Shown here: in pieces, positions 36,961 to 46,610 of the stretch
Position numbering within the stretch: the stretch's first letter is position 1
Layout of the letters: each line of letters starts with the position of its first letter
Assembly (NCBI RefSeq): GCF_030408735.1
Contig: NZ_CP047204.1
Location: 1,860,001-1,924,000, forward strand
Length of the DNA: 64,000 nucleotides
DNA from: Corynebacterium faecale
GTDB lineage: Bacteria > Actinomycetota > Actinomycetes > Mycobacteriales > Mycobacteriaceae
Reading direction: 5' to 3'
Position numbers and translations under genes: made by a program
Notes under the pieces: generated by a model
Database searches by the model: none
What the model saw: only the letters and a program-made list of their open reading frames with translations
What the model was told of the DNA's origin: nothing

Positions 36961-38379
36961 ATGGTAGGCGCTGTTCTCACCCTGCTCTTCGGCATACTGG
37001 TGATCGCGGTCATCATCGTTATCAACGGTTATTTCGTGGCCCAGGAATTCGCCTACATGTCCGTAGACCGAACTCAGCTGCGCTCCCGTGCTGAATCAGG
37101 GGATAAGAAGGCATCCCAGGCACTGGCCATCACTGACCGAACGTCCTTCATGCTCTCCGGTGCCCAGTTGGGCATCACTGTTACAGGTCTGCTGGTGGGT
37201 TTCATCGCGGAACCACTGGTCGGCGAAAGCCTCGGCGTCCTACTCGGCGGTGTGGGAGTCCCCACTGCCGTGTCCGTTGGTGTGGGCACCATCCTGGCAC
37301 TGACCTTATCCACGATCGTGCAGATGATCTTCGGTGAGCTGTTCCCCAAGAACTACACCATCGCCGCGCCGATGAAATCCTCCCTTGCCCTGGCCCCGTC
37401 GACCTCGATCTACCTGAAGCTCACCGGATGGATGATCAAGTTCTTCGATCTCTCCTCCAACGCCCTGCTGCGCCTCCTGCGGATCGAACCGGTCGAGGAT
37501 ATTGACTCCTCCGCCACAGCGGAAGACCTGGAGCACATTGTCAGCAGTTCCCGCCTGAGCGGTGATCTGGATGACCGGACCTTCCTCGTGTTGGATCGCC
37601 TGCTGGACTTCCCTGATCAAAACGTCGGCCACGCGATGATCCCCCGGTCACGCACCGACGTGCTGACCCCCGCTGCCACCATCGGTGAGGCACGGGATCT
37701 GATGGCCAGCGCCCACAGCCGCTATCCCGTGATCGATGATGAACACATCCCGCTCGGAGTTCTCCATCTCCTTGACGTCCTGGATACCGACCTGCCGGAC
37801 ACCACCCCGGTCACCGAGCTCCTCCGGGTAGCGGTGGTGGTTCCTGAACCGATGACCCTCCCGGATGTGGTGGATGAGCTGACAACACAGGGAGAGAAAC
37901 TCGCCTGTGTCATTGATGAATACGGTGGCTTCATCGGCATCATCACGATGGAGGATCTGGCTGAGGAGATCCTGGGTGATGTCACCGACGAACACGATCT
38001 CCCCCACTCCGAGGACATCACACCCATGAGTGATCACGAGTGGCTGGTCGACGGCGATATCCCACTCGATGAGGTTGAACGTGTCATCGGGCATGACCTC
38101 CCCGAAGGTGACTTTGAAACCATTTCCGGACTTGTCCTGTCCCATGCCGGGGGCCTTGTTGAGGCCGGAGAGATCCACGACATCGAACTGGCCGCCGAAC
38201 CCGACGATTTCATTGAAAGTAGCGAACCACCCCTGCGTATCCTCCGCATCAAGATCGAGGCGATCGAACGCCACGTCCCGGCGAGTGTCCGGCTCAACCT
38301 GATCGAACATGCTTCAACCACTGATGACCGGACTGATTCAGATGAACCGGAAACTACTGACACCGAGGAGGGTCGCTAA
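36961..38379 (+). CDS. CNNM/CorC-family membrane protein with CBS and CorC_HlyC domains
   Basis: A 472-residue protein. The N-terminal DUF21 domain has four helices (LLFGILVIAVIIVINGYFV through FGELFPKNY, about 1-190), followed by a CBS pair (about 215-340, ending EYGGFIGIITMEDLAEEILG) and a C-terminal CorC_HlyC domain. Relatives transport or regulate Mg2+ and other divalent ions; older names such as hemolysin-like are misleading. The C-terminus is an acidic tail (DSDEPETTDTEEG). The second gene follows after 3 nt. Confidence 0.9.
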   Translation: MVGAVLTLLFGILVIAVIIVINGYFVAQEFAYMSVDRTQLRSRAESGDKKASQALAITDRTSFMLSGAQLGITVTGLLVGFIAEPLVGESLGVLLGGVGVPTAVSVGVGTILALTLSTIVQMIFGELFPKNYTIAAPMKSSLALAPSTSIYLKLTGWMIKFFDLSSNALLRLLRIEPVEDIDSSATAEDLEHIVSSSRLSGDLDDRTFLVLDRLLDFPDQNVGHAMIPRSRTDVLTPAATIGEARDLMASAHSRYPVIDDEHIPLGVLHLLDVLDTDLPDTTPVTELLRVAVVVPEPMTLPDVVDELTTQGEKLACVIDEYGGFIGIITMEDLAEEILGDVTDEHDLPHSEDITPMSDHEWLVDGDIPLDEVERVIGHDLPEGDFETISGLVLSHAGGLVEAGEIHDIELAAEPDDFIESSEPPLRILRIKIEAIERHVPASVRLNLIEHASTTDDRTDSDEPETTDTEEGR

Positions 38380-38382
38380 CTC

Positions 38383-39441
38383 ATGACTGACTGGTATATC
38401 GCACTTCCCGCGACCATCCTGCTCATCGCGCTGTCCGCATTCTTCGTGATCATTGAATTCGCCCTGCTCGCCGCCCGGCGCAACCGCCTGGAGGAAACCG
38501 CGGAAACCTCCGCATCCTCCCGCGCGGCTCTGCGCAGCCTCAACGAACTAACCCTCATGCTCGCCGGTGCCCAGCTGGGTATCACCGTCTGTACCTTTGC
38601 CCTGGGTGCGATCACCAAACCCTGGGTTCATTATTCGATGATGCCAGCCTTTGAGGCCCTGGGGGTTCCCCTCGCCGTGGCCGATGTCATCGCCTTCATC
38701 CTGGCGCTGTTCGTTGTCACCTTCCTCCACCTGGTGATCGGTGAGATGGCTCCGAAGTCCTGGGCGATCACCCACCCCGAATCCGCGATCAAGATCATCG
38801 CTCTGCCTGCCCGTGGATTCATCAACATCTTCCGTCCACTGCTGGCCTGGATCAACCGCATCGCCAACCGCCTGGTGGAATCCACCGGTGAGAAACCGGT
38901 GGAGCGGGCAGCCGCACGAGGCTACGATGCCGACACGCTTCGTATGCTCGTCGAGCATTCCCGCCTCACAGGCACCCTCGATGATGCATCCGCCACCCAG
39001 ATCGCCGGTGTCATCGAGCTGGAGTTGACCACCATCGGTCAGGCCACCGACTCCCCCGGCAATGAAGTCAACATCCTGCCCGCCACGGCGACGGTCCACG
39101 ATATCCAGATCGCCGCCAAGACCACCGGTCAGCTGCGTGTGCTGCTCAATGACCCTTCCTGGGATGTTCCCCGGGTGGTGCATGCACGAGACACACTCCT
39201 GGCGGACAGTACTGCAGCCGCAGTTGAATGGTCCCGGCCGGCGCTCTCCCTTCCGGAGACCACCACCATCCAGGAAGCCCTGGATAGGATGCGCGCCGAG
39301 AACGAACAGCTCGCCGTGGTCATCACCGTCAACAATGGTTATACCGTCCGCGGTGTGATCACCTGGGACTACATCCTCAGGCAGCTGTGGCCGAGCATTG
39401 AGAAACAACTCGACCGCTCACCTGGGCACCGCCGGGGCTAA
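38383..39441 (+). CDS. CNNM-family membrane protein with CBS domains
   Basis: A 352-residue paralogue of the previous gene: DUF21 membrane domain (about 1-180, including LMLAGAQLGITVCTFALG and VIGEMAPKSWAI) and a CBS pair, but no CorC_HlyC domain. Actinobacteria often keep such long/short pairs together, suggesting a heteromer. It starts 3 nt after the first gene's stop. Confidence 0.9.
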   Translation: MTDWYIALPATILLIALSAFFVIIEFALLAARRNRLEETAETSASSRAALRSLNELTLMLAGAQLGITVCTFALGAITKPWVHYSMMPAFEALGVPLAVADVIAFILALFVVTFLHLVIGEMAPKSWAITHPESAIKIIALPARGFINIFRPLLAWINRIANRLVESTGEKPVERAAARGYDADTLRMLVEHSRLTGTLDDASATQIAGVIELELTTIGQATDSPGNEVNILPATATVHDIQIAAKTTGQLRVLLNDPSWDVPRVVHARDTLLADSTAAAVEWSRPALSLPETTTIQEALDRMRAENEQLAVVITVNNGYTVRGVITWDYILRQLWPSIEKQLDRSPGHRRG

Positions 39442-39449
39442 CAACATGC

Positions 39450-39494
39450 CGGGCCCATGTGTCGGTGGATTAAAACCCCACCCACGCATGGGCC
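39450..39494 (+). terminator. Terminator after the CNNM pair
   Basis: GGGCCCATG and CATGGGCC arms with a nested GGTGG/CCACC pairing lie soon after the stop and are followed by TGTTTCTC. Confidence 0.7.
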
Positions 39495-39536
39495 TGTTTC
39501 TCATTCTCCAAGGTGCGCGTAAAACCACAATAGAAA

Positions 39537-39578
39537 ACCCCCTGTCTCCCCGAATAAAATCCAGAGGAAACAGGGGGC
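39537..39578 (-). terminator. Terminator facing the plus-strand CNNM terminator
   Basis: On the minus strand CCCCCTGT and ACAGGGGG arms are followed by TTTTC. It may have served rplS before the islet between 39641 and 42169 was inserted, which is inference. Confidence 0.55.
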
Positions 39579-39640
39579 CTGATGCAGGGCAGGTCAGGAA
39601 GCCACAGCCGCCATGCCTGTGCTGATCATCAGCGCAATGT

Positions 39641-39658
39641 TTAGCGCTTCTCCTTGAT
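39641..39658. repeat. Left direct repeat: copy of the rplS 3' end
   Basis: TTAGCGCTTCTCCTTGAT is identical to 42152-42169, the reverse complement of the last six codons of rplS including the stop (I K E K R stop). It lies 2.5 kb away, just where the conserved gene order resumes. This is what an integration event at the rplS 3' end would leave. Confidence 0.6.
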
Positions 39659-40131
39659 CTTTGGATCCGCTTTCTTGACCTGGGGGTTTGTGAAACACCA
39701 GGTCAAGAGTGGTCACCCGGGTTGCCCTGGTCGCCTGAACCGTGGTGTTTGCGCGCTGGTGCGGGATTTTTGCGGGATGGAACGGGAACCTTTTGATCCC
39801 TCCCACAGTCCAACCAGGGCTTGATCTTTTTAGACAACGACGATGAGCGGATTGCCGCCCGCAATCGCCGGGAGCTCCTTGATTCTCTCCTGATCTCCAG
39901 CGACCCTGACGATGGCGGACAAGGTCGTGGCGGAGTCATTGTTGAATCGGATTGTGGATGGCGCAGAGATCATCAACCTGGATGGGTCGAACATGAGGCT
40001 GAAGCCAACACTGAGTTAGTGAAGGGGTATCCATATTCAGAAGTCTCAGCCCCGGCGGCCTGCCACAACAATAAGTTAAGGCCTGTGATTGTGTTTGGCC
40101 GACTTTTTACCTGCCAAAAGAGCACGGCGGG
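39659..40131. other. Decayed DNA left of the transposase remnant
   Basis: No intact gene. Short open stretches on both strands resemble broken coding sequence, such as a minus-strand run reading SATTLSAIVRVAGDQERIKE, but none has a start with a ribosome-binding site and none is recognised. Confidence 0.4.
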
Positions 40132-40893
40132 TTAACTGCCCTTAATCGGGTTGATCAATAGACGATGATCACCGCGTTCGCTAACGCAATAAACGCCTCG
40201 ATGACCCAGGGTACGACGCTCGGTGCACACCAGCAGCTTTTTAAAGCCCCGGTTATGCCAGGAAGTCCTCCGCTCCACCACCCACCGGGCACCAGCCTGC
40301 AAGGGCTCACCCTTGGTGCTGATCTCCCAATCGCAGCCGAGTTCAGTGAGTAGGCTGCGGGTCTTGCTTGAGTCGTAATCGGCATCTAAATGCACGGTGA
40401 TCTCCTCGGGCAGGTGAAACCCGAAGCGGTCGAGTTTCTCCAACGTCGGGGCCAACAAGGGTGAATCATTCCGGTTCGCCCCGGCGATCACACACCCGAT
40501 CGGGATACCGTTGCCATCAACCATCAACGAACGCTTCGTTCCTTGTTTTCCCCGGTCAACCGGGGATTTCCCGGCTGCGTCACCACCACACGGGGCTGTA
40601 ACAATGCACCCGTCCACGCTGAGGTTATAGAGTTCCAGCCCGACGATCCTGTCGTAGGACTCTAGGCAGATCTGCTCCAGCTTCTCGAAAATCCCAGCGG
40701 TGATCCATTCATCCCGACGGGTGCGCAAGGTGGTGGCCGAACAGGTCGAATCAGCGATCTTGGCATAGGAGACACCGAACACCAGGACGTGGATGAGTTT
40801 GTCGAAGATGAATGGTGGAAGGGCCACGCTCGAGTGCTCCTGGATAATGATGAATTCTTGGTCGAATTCTTATCTACCAGGCCTCGTGCTTGC
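40132..40893 (-). pseudogene. Decayed IS5-family transposase copy
   Basis: The reading frame at 40132-40827 encodes most of an IS5-type DDE transposase: SYAKIADSTCSATTLRTRRDEW, the first Asp in LSVDGCIVTA, the second in HLDADYDSSKTRSLL, and WVVERRTSWHNRGFKKLL with the Glu. Two defects are visible. The N-terminal part (WDQFAALIPP-type) is missing, as comparison with the fragment at 41878-42040 shows. After CTERRT an extra base shifts the frame, so the expected VIEAFIALANAVIIV lies in another frame, returning to the first at LLINP. The IS end is probably near 40893 (ccaggcctcgtgcttgcc). Confidence 0.75.
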
Positions 40894-40964
40894 CTTATTT
40901 CATTACCCCGCCTGGAGCCCTGTCCGCGCGATCTCTAAGCCGTTCCTGGCAGCTTAGGACGATC

Positions 40965-40980
40965 ATCAGTTATTGCTGAT
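40965..40980. promoter_or_regulatory. Candidate HigA operator
   Basis: ATCAG-TTATTG-CTGAT, a 5-bp-arm inverted repeat 28 bp before the toxin ATG, with a second related ACTGAT nearby. Antitoxins of this class usually repress their own promoter. Confidence 0.4.
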
Positions 40981-41007
40981 ATCATCTCTGACTGATAACC
41001 TGGCAGC

Positions 41008-41370
41008 ATGGCAAGCTGGGAAATCCGAACCGACTTCATTGATACTTGGCTGGACTCGCTCAGCGACGACGTCTATGACGCAGTGCTTGCCGCCATTGAG
41101 TACCTTGCCGAGCAGGGGCCGACCTGCGGCCGTCCATTCGTTGATACCATCTCGCAATCCAGACACAAGAACATGAAAGAGCTGCGGCCCCGTAAAAAAT
41201 CAGTCGCTAAGAACATCAGGATCTTATTTGCCTTCGATCCCCACCGGCAAGCAATTTTCTTGGTCGCCGGAGACAAGACCGGCCAATGGAATAAGTGGTA
41301 CAGCAAGAACATTCCCCTCGCGGATGAACGATTTGACCACCACCTCAAGCAACTCAAGAAAGGCAGCTAA
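41008..41370 (+). CDS. higB: HigB-type (RelE/ParE fold) toxin
   Basis: A 120-residue toxin of the phage-derived Gp49-like/HigB group, ribosome-dependent mRNA interferases. It shows the family pattern MKELRPRKKS, NIRILFAFDPHRQAIFLVAGDK, TGQWNKWYSKNIPLADERFDHH (broken here by commas to mark segments), with basic residues for the active site. It is followed by the antitoxin, the toxin-first order typical of higBA. It looks intact and lies between two transposase remnants. Confidence 0.85.
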   Translation: MASWEIRTDFIDTWLDSLSDDVYDAVLAAIEYLAEQGPTCGRPFVDTISQSRHKNMKELRPRKKSVAKNIRILFAFDPHRQAIFLVAGDKTGQWNKWYSKNIPLADERFDHHLKQLKKGS

Positions 41371-41443
41371 CAGTTACCTGCGTAAACACCCTGCCCCACC
41401 CGATGACAGATACCGCTTCCCCATAGCCCTTAAGGAGAACCCC

Positions 41444-41785
41444 ATGACTTCACTCAATGACCTGCATCGACGCCGCCCCGGCAATCGCGAAAACATCGAT
41501 CGGATCAAGGCCGGCATGTACGCCGACGCCAGGGCCTATCGCCTCCGCACCCTCCGCGAGGATTCTGGTCTCACCCAAGAGTCCCTGGCGAAAAAGATCG
41601 GGGTAGGACAGAACCGGATTTCCCAGATGGAGCACGGTCACCTCACCTCAGCCCGAGTGTCCACCATCCAGAAGTATGTTGAGGCTCTCGGCGGCAGCCT
41701 CGAGCTCACCGTTAAGCGAGCCGACGGAAGCACCGTCACTCTCCCGGTCGAAGAGGAACAGGAAGGTCTGGCAGACGCCAAATAA
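41444..41785 (+). CDS. higA: HigA-type antitoxin, XRE helix-turn-helix
   Basis: A 113-residue protein with the HTH_3 domain in the middle (LREDSGLTQESLAKKIGVG, then NRISQMEHGHLTSARVSTI) and a C-terminal beta region ending in an acidic tail. ATG 41444 has TAAGGAG 7 nt upstream; an overlapping longer reading back to 41228 runs through the toxin gene and is rejected. It should neutralise the toxin and repress the operon. Confidence 0.85.
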   Translation: MTSLNDLHRRRPGNRENIDRIKAGMYADARAYRLRTLREDSGLTQESLAKKIGVGQNRISQMEHGHLTSARVSTIQKYVEALGGSLELTVKRADGSTVTLPVEEEQEGLADAK

Positions 41786-41877
41786 CACCTAAAGACACAG
41801 CCTGGGATCCCCCTTCATGCGAGACTTCTCTAAGCTTGTCGTTTAACCTTTGGGGTTACGGGGTGGTGTGGATAAGA

Positions 41878-42040
41878 GCAGGCACGAGGCCTGGCACATA
41901 CGGATTCGACCAGGAAAACGTACATGTCTCAGGAGCACTCGAGCGTAGCCGTTCCATCATCCATCATCGCCCCTCCCTCTGGGACCAGTTCGCCGCGCTG
42001 ATCCCCCCACCTGATGTGTTCAGACGAGGGGGCATTCTTA
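41878..42040 (+). pseudogene. IS5-family transposase 5' fragment, opposite orientation
   Basis: From about 41878 this matches the right end of the copy at 40132-40893 in inverted orientation (shared GCACGAGGCCTGG, ATTCGACCA and AGGAGCACTCGAGCGT). It then continues into the transposase N-terminus that the other copy lacks (RPSLWDQFAALIPPPD). The match ends near 42040. It is a fragment with no usable start. Confidence 0.65.
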
Positions 42041-42073
42041 GGCATATTCCTATTTGGCGGGATGGAGCAGGAA

Positions 42074-42110
42074 AAAACCCCCGGTTCTCACGCTGGGTGA
42101 TGAACCGGGG
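42074..42110 (-). terminator. rplS terminator
   Basis: On the minus strand CCCCCGGTTC and GAACCGGGGG arms are followed by TTTTTTCC, about 40 nt past the rplS stop. Confidence 0.85.
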
Positions 42111-42151
42111 GCTGGTCAATGGGGTTTAATTCAGTGACCTCACGCTATTGA

Positions 42152-42493
<342 letters not shown>

Positions 42494-42715
42494 GAAAATG
42501 TCCTTTGACAGTCAAGGGAAAGAGGAGCCTGGCGGCACTTCCCCTGATGTGGGGCGCTCGGCCGGTTCGTATCCGTTTCAGTTTTGCGCCGCTGCCACGT
42601 ACCGCAACCTCAAATGAGGCAGAGCGATATGCACAGTCAACCTGGATATTCTTTCATGTTCTCAGGGCAATGCCAAATCCCCTCCGCCACCATCGGATCA
42701 TCTACACTGAAGGGC

Positions 42716-42812
42716 CAAACCCCCACGGGTGCCTGAGGTATCAGGCTGAGATCGCGCTGCAGTTCCGCGCGAGAACCGTATGAACCTGTCTGGTTAGCAC
42801 CAGCGAAGGAAG
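42716..42812 (+). promoter_or_regulatory. TPP riboswitch
   Basis: A THI-element: ACGGGTGCCTGAG near 42725, the invariant CTGAGA at 42745-42750, then GAGAACCGTATGAACCTG and TCTGGTTAGCACCAGCGAAGGAA at 42771-42811 (two adjacent segments). It ends 13 nt before thiE, overlapping the GGAAGAGAGG ribosome-binding region, so translational control by thiamine pyrophosphate is the likely mode. The rest of the gap 42494-42715 holds the rplS and thiE promoters. Confidence 0.93.
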
Positions 42813-42825
42813 AGAGGCTGGTCCC

Positions 42826-43476
42826 ATGCGACCCATCCCTGATCTGCAGTGTTATCTCATCACCGGCCACGGATCCACGGAGCATGTCGTGGACGTGGCC
42901 CGCAAGGCTGTTGCCGGTGGAGCCCGGATGGTGCAGGTGCGCAGCAAACCCATCTCCGCGCGCGATCTCCATGCGCTGACCGAAGCCGTCGCCCGTGCGG
43001 TGGGCGATACCGCCCATGTGCTTGTCGACGACCGCGTGGACATCGCCCTGGCCCTGCGCCGCCGCGGACTCCCGGTCCACGGGGTGCACGTCGGGCAGGA
43101 TGACCTGCATGTCCGCGATATCCGTGCGCTGCTCGGCGAGGATGCCCTCATCGGCCTCACCACCGGCACCCGCGAGCTGGTGGAGCAGGCCAATGAGTTC
43201 GCCGATGCGATCGACTACATCGGTGCCGGACCTTTCCGCCCCACCCCCACCAAGGATTCCGGCCGCACGCCCCTTGGCATCGAGGGTTACCGCGAACTGG
43301 TGAGGCTGTCACGGGTACCGGTGGTGGCCATCGGCGATGTCACCGCCGATGATGCCCAGTCCCTCGCTGCCACCGGAGTCGCCGGTCTGGCCGTTGTCCG
43401 TGGACTCATGGATGCTGATGATCCCACTGCCTATGCTAGGCGCCTACTCACCGGATTCGAGGCGGGAAGCCGATGA
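42826..43476 (+). CDS. thiE: Thiamine-phosphate synthase
   Basis: Couples HMP-PP with the thiazole phosphate. The 216-residue TIM barrel has QVRSKPISARDLH, VLVDDRVDIAL, GVHVGQDDLHVRD, IGLTTGTREL (in place of the usual IGxS), IGAGPFRPTPTK and VVAIGDVTADD. First gene of thiE-thiO-thiS-thiG-thiF, with an ATGA overlap with thiO. Confidence 0.95.
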   Translation: MRPIPDLQCYLITGHGSTEHVVDVARKAVAGGARMVQVRSKPISARDLHALTEAVARAVGDTAHVLVDDRVDIALALRRRGLPVHGVHVGQDDLHVRDIRALLGEDALIGLTTGTRELVEQANEFADAIDYIGAGPFRPTPTKDSGRTPLGIEGYRELVRLSRVPVVAIGDVTADDAQSLAATGVAGLAVVRGLMDADDPTAYARRLLTGFEAGSR

Positions 43477-44551
43477 GCAGCGTCACTGTTATCGGCGGAG
43501 GGCTCATTGGTCTGGCGTCAGCCCTGCGTCTGGCGGATGCCGGGCACACCGTCACCTTGATGGATCCCTCCCCCGCATCCGGGGCCACCCATCACGCCGG
43601 TGGCATGCTCGCACCTGTGGCTGAGGTGGTCTACCGGCAGGAGGATCTGTTTCCGCTGATGGTGCGCTCGGCGGAGTTGTATCCGGGGCTGCTGGAGGTC
43701 GTCGCAAAGCACACGGACCTGCCCACCGGGTACCGGAGGGAGGGCACCATGGTGGTGGCCGCGGACCGGGCGGATTCAGCGCATCTATCGGAGTTGGCGG
43801 ACTACCAGGCCACCCACGGTATGGCGGTTGAGCGCCTGCCGGTGCGTCAGGCACGCGCACTGGAACCGGCGCTGAGTCCCCAGTTGGCTGGAGCCGTGCT
43901 GATCCCGGGAGATCACCAGGTTAATCCGCGGATGTTCGCCACAGCACTGCTGGATGCGCTGCACAACCTCGGCGTCACCGTAGTGCGGGAACGCGCCACC
44001 GCGCTGCCCGATGATGAACAGGTGGTACTGGCCAATGGTCTGGGTGCCGGCGAGCTGTATCCCGGACTCCACTTGCGCCCGGTTTACGGCGATATCCTGC
44101 GCCTGGGTGTTCCTGATCATCTGCAGCCCCTGCTCACCCGCGTGGTGCGCGGCTTCGTGGAGGATCGGCCTGTCTATCTCATCCCACGCACTGATAACAC
44201 ACTCGCCATCGGTGCCACCTCGCGGGAGGATAACCGTCCCATCCCGCGTGCCAGCGCCGTGCATGATCTGCTGCGTGATGCCATCCGCCTGGTGCCCGGC
44301 ATTGAGGAGTGCGATTTCCTAGAGGCCACCACCGGGGCCCGCCCGGGCACCCCGGATGATCTCCCCTACTTGGGAAGGGTGGATGAGCAGCTGATCATCT
44401 CCACCGGCTATTTCCGCCACGGGATCCTACTGACGGCGCTGGCCGCAGATGCCACCCTGGCGCTGGTGGAGGGCCGCGATCCAGGCATTGACCTGCGCGC
44501 CTGCCACCCGCACCGACACCATAAACCTGTTTCAAAGCAAGGAGTTTCATC

Positions 44552-44555
<4 letters not shown>
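43473..44555 (+). CDS. thiO: Glycine oxidase ThiO
   Basis: FAD-dependent amine oxidase that makes iminoglycine for thiazole formation. The 360-residue protein starts with the Rossmann motif VIGGGLIGLASALRLADAG, has a DAO fold with HHAGGMLAP, and ends with the FAD contact region STGYFRHGILLTALAA. It overlaps thiE and thiS by 4 nt each (ATGA), showing translational coupling. Presence of thiO rather than thiH indicates the aerobic route. Confidence 0.93.
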
Positions 44556-45542
<987 letters not shown>

Positions 45543-46610
45543 ATGACACTTCCGGATACCGAACTGCGCCGCACCGCCCGCCAACTCGCCCTGCCTGGTT
45601 GGGGAACCTGGCAGCAAGAACGCCTGCACAATGCCCACGTGCTGGTCATCGGCGGCGGTGGCCTGGGTTGTCCCGCCATGCAATCACTGGCATCTGCCGG
45701 GGTCGGGCACATCACCGTCATTGATGATGACACCGTGGACATCACCAACATCCACCGCCAGATCCTCTTCGGTGCCTCCGATGTGGGCCGGCCCAAGGTG
45801 GAGGTGGTGGCGCAGCGTCTGCACGAACTTCAACCCGACATCACGGTCACCCCATTGCAGAAGCGGCTGACCGTGGAAAACGCGGTGGAGCTGCTCGGTG
45901 AGGTTGATCTGGTCCTCGATGGCTCTGATTCCTTCACCACCAAATACCTCGTGGCGGATGCCGCAGAGATCACCGGCACTCCCCTGGTCTGGGGCACGGT
46001 GCTGCGCTTCCGCGGTGATATCTGTCTCTTCACCGATGGTGTGGGGCTGCGTGATCTCTTCCCCGCCCAACCCACCGGTGATTCCATCCCCGACTGCGCC
46101 ACCGCCGGGGTGCTCGGTGCCACCACCGCCATCATCGGCGCGCTCATGGCCACCGAGACCATCAAGTTCCTCGCTGGTTTACCCACCCAACCGGGACGGA
46201 TGCTCAGCTACGATGCCCTGACCGCCACCACCCGCAGCTTCACCGTGACCGCTGACCCGGCGCGCCCCCGGGTGACGGAACTACAGGCGACCTATGCCGA
46301 TGCGGTGTGTGCCCTCGGGCCGACTCCAACAGAGCTGCTGGATGAGGTCCGCTCCGGCGCGGCAGTCCTGCTGGATATCCGTGAGCCCCATGAGTATCTG
46401 CTCAATGATTCACTGGCTGAGCTGACACCGGTGCGGTTGCCGCTCTCGGCGATCTCTGGCCGGGAAACGGTTGAGCAGGCACTCGGGGATGCCCGGCGCG
46501 TTGTGGTGCACTGCGCCTCCGGTGTGCGCAGCGCAACCTTCTGTGACCAGTACTCGGACCTGGATCATGAGCTGCTCAACCTGCCCGGTGGCATCAACGG
46601 GTTGGTTTAA
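45543..46610 (+). CDS. thiF: ThiS adenylyltransferase ThiF with C-terminal rhodanese domain
   Basis: A 355-residue E1-like enzyme: ATP site [15 protein letters not shown], Arg/Lys motif [14 protein letters not shown] and [12 protein letters not shown], then a rhodanese domain (about 260-355) with the active-site Cys in [14 protein letters not shown]. The fusion lets one protein activate ThiS and pass sulfur. It starts right after the thiG stop. Its TAA shares a TTAA with the convergent tex stop. Confidence 0.93.
   Translation: MTLPDTELRRTARQLALPGWGTWQQERLHNAHVLVIGGGGLGCPAMQSLASAGVGHITVIDDDTVDITNIHRQILFGASDVGRPKVEVVAQRLHELQPDITVTPLQKRLTVENAVELLGEVDLVLDGSDSFTTKYLVADAAEITGTPLVWGTVLRFRGDICLFTDGVGLRDLFPAQPTGDSIPDCATAGVLGATTAIIGALMATETIKFLAGLPTQPGRMLSYDALTATTRSFTVTADPARPRVTELQATYADAVCALGPTPTELLDEVRSGAAVLLDIREPHEYLLNDSLAELTPVRLPLSAISGRETVEQALGDARRVVVHCASGVRSATFCDQYSDLDHELLNLPGGINGLV

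Noticed and set aside
39821..40135. 104-codon frame in the islet
   Set aside because: No ribosome-binding site, no family and it lies in clearly decayed DNA; described only as part of that region.
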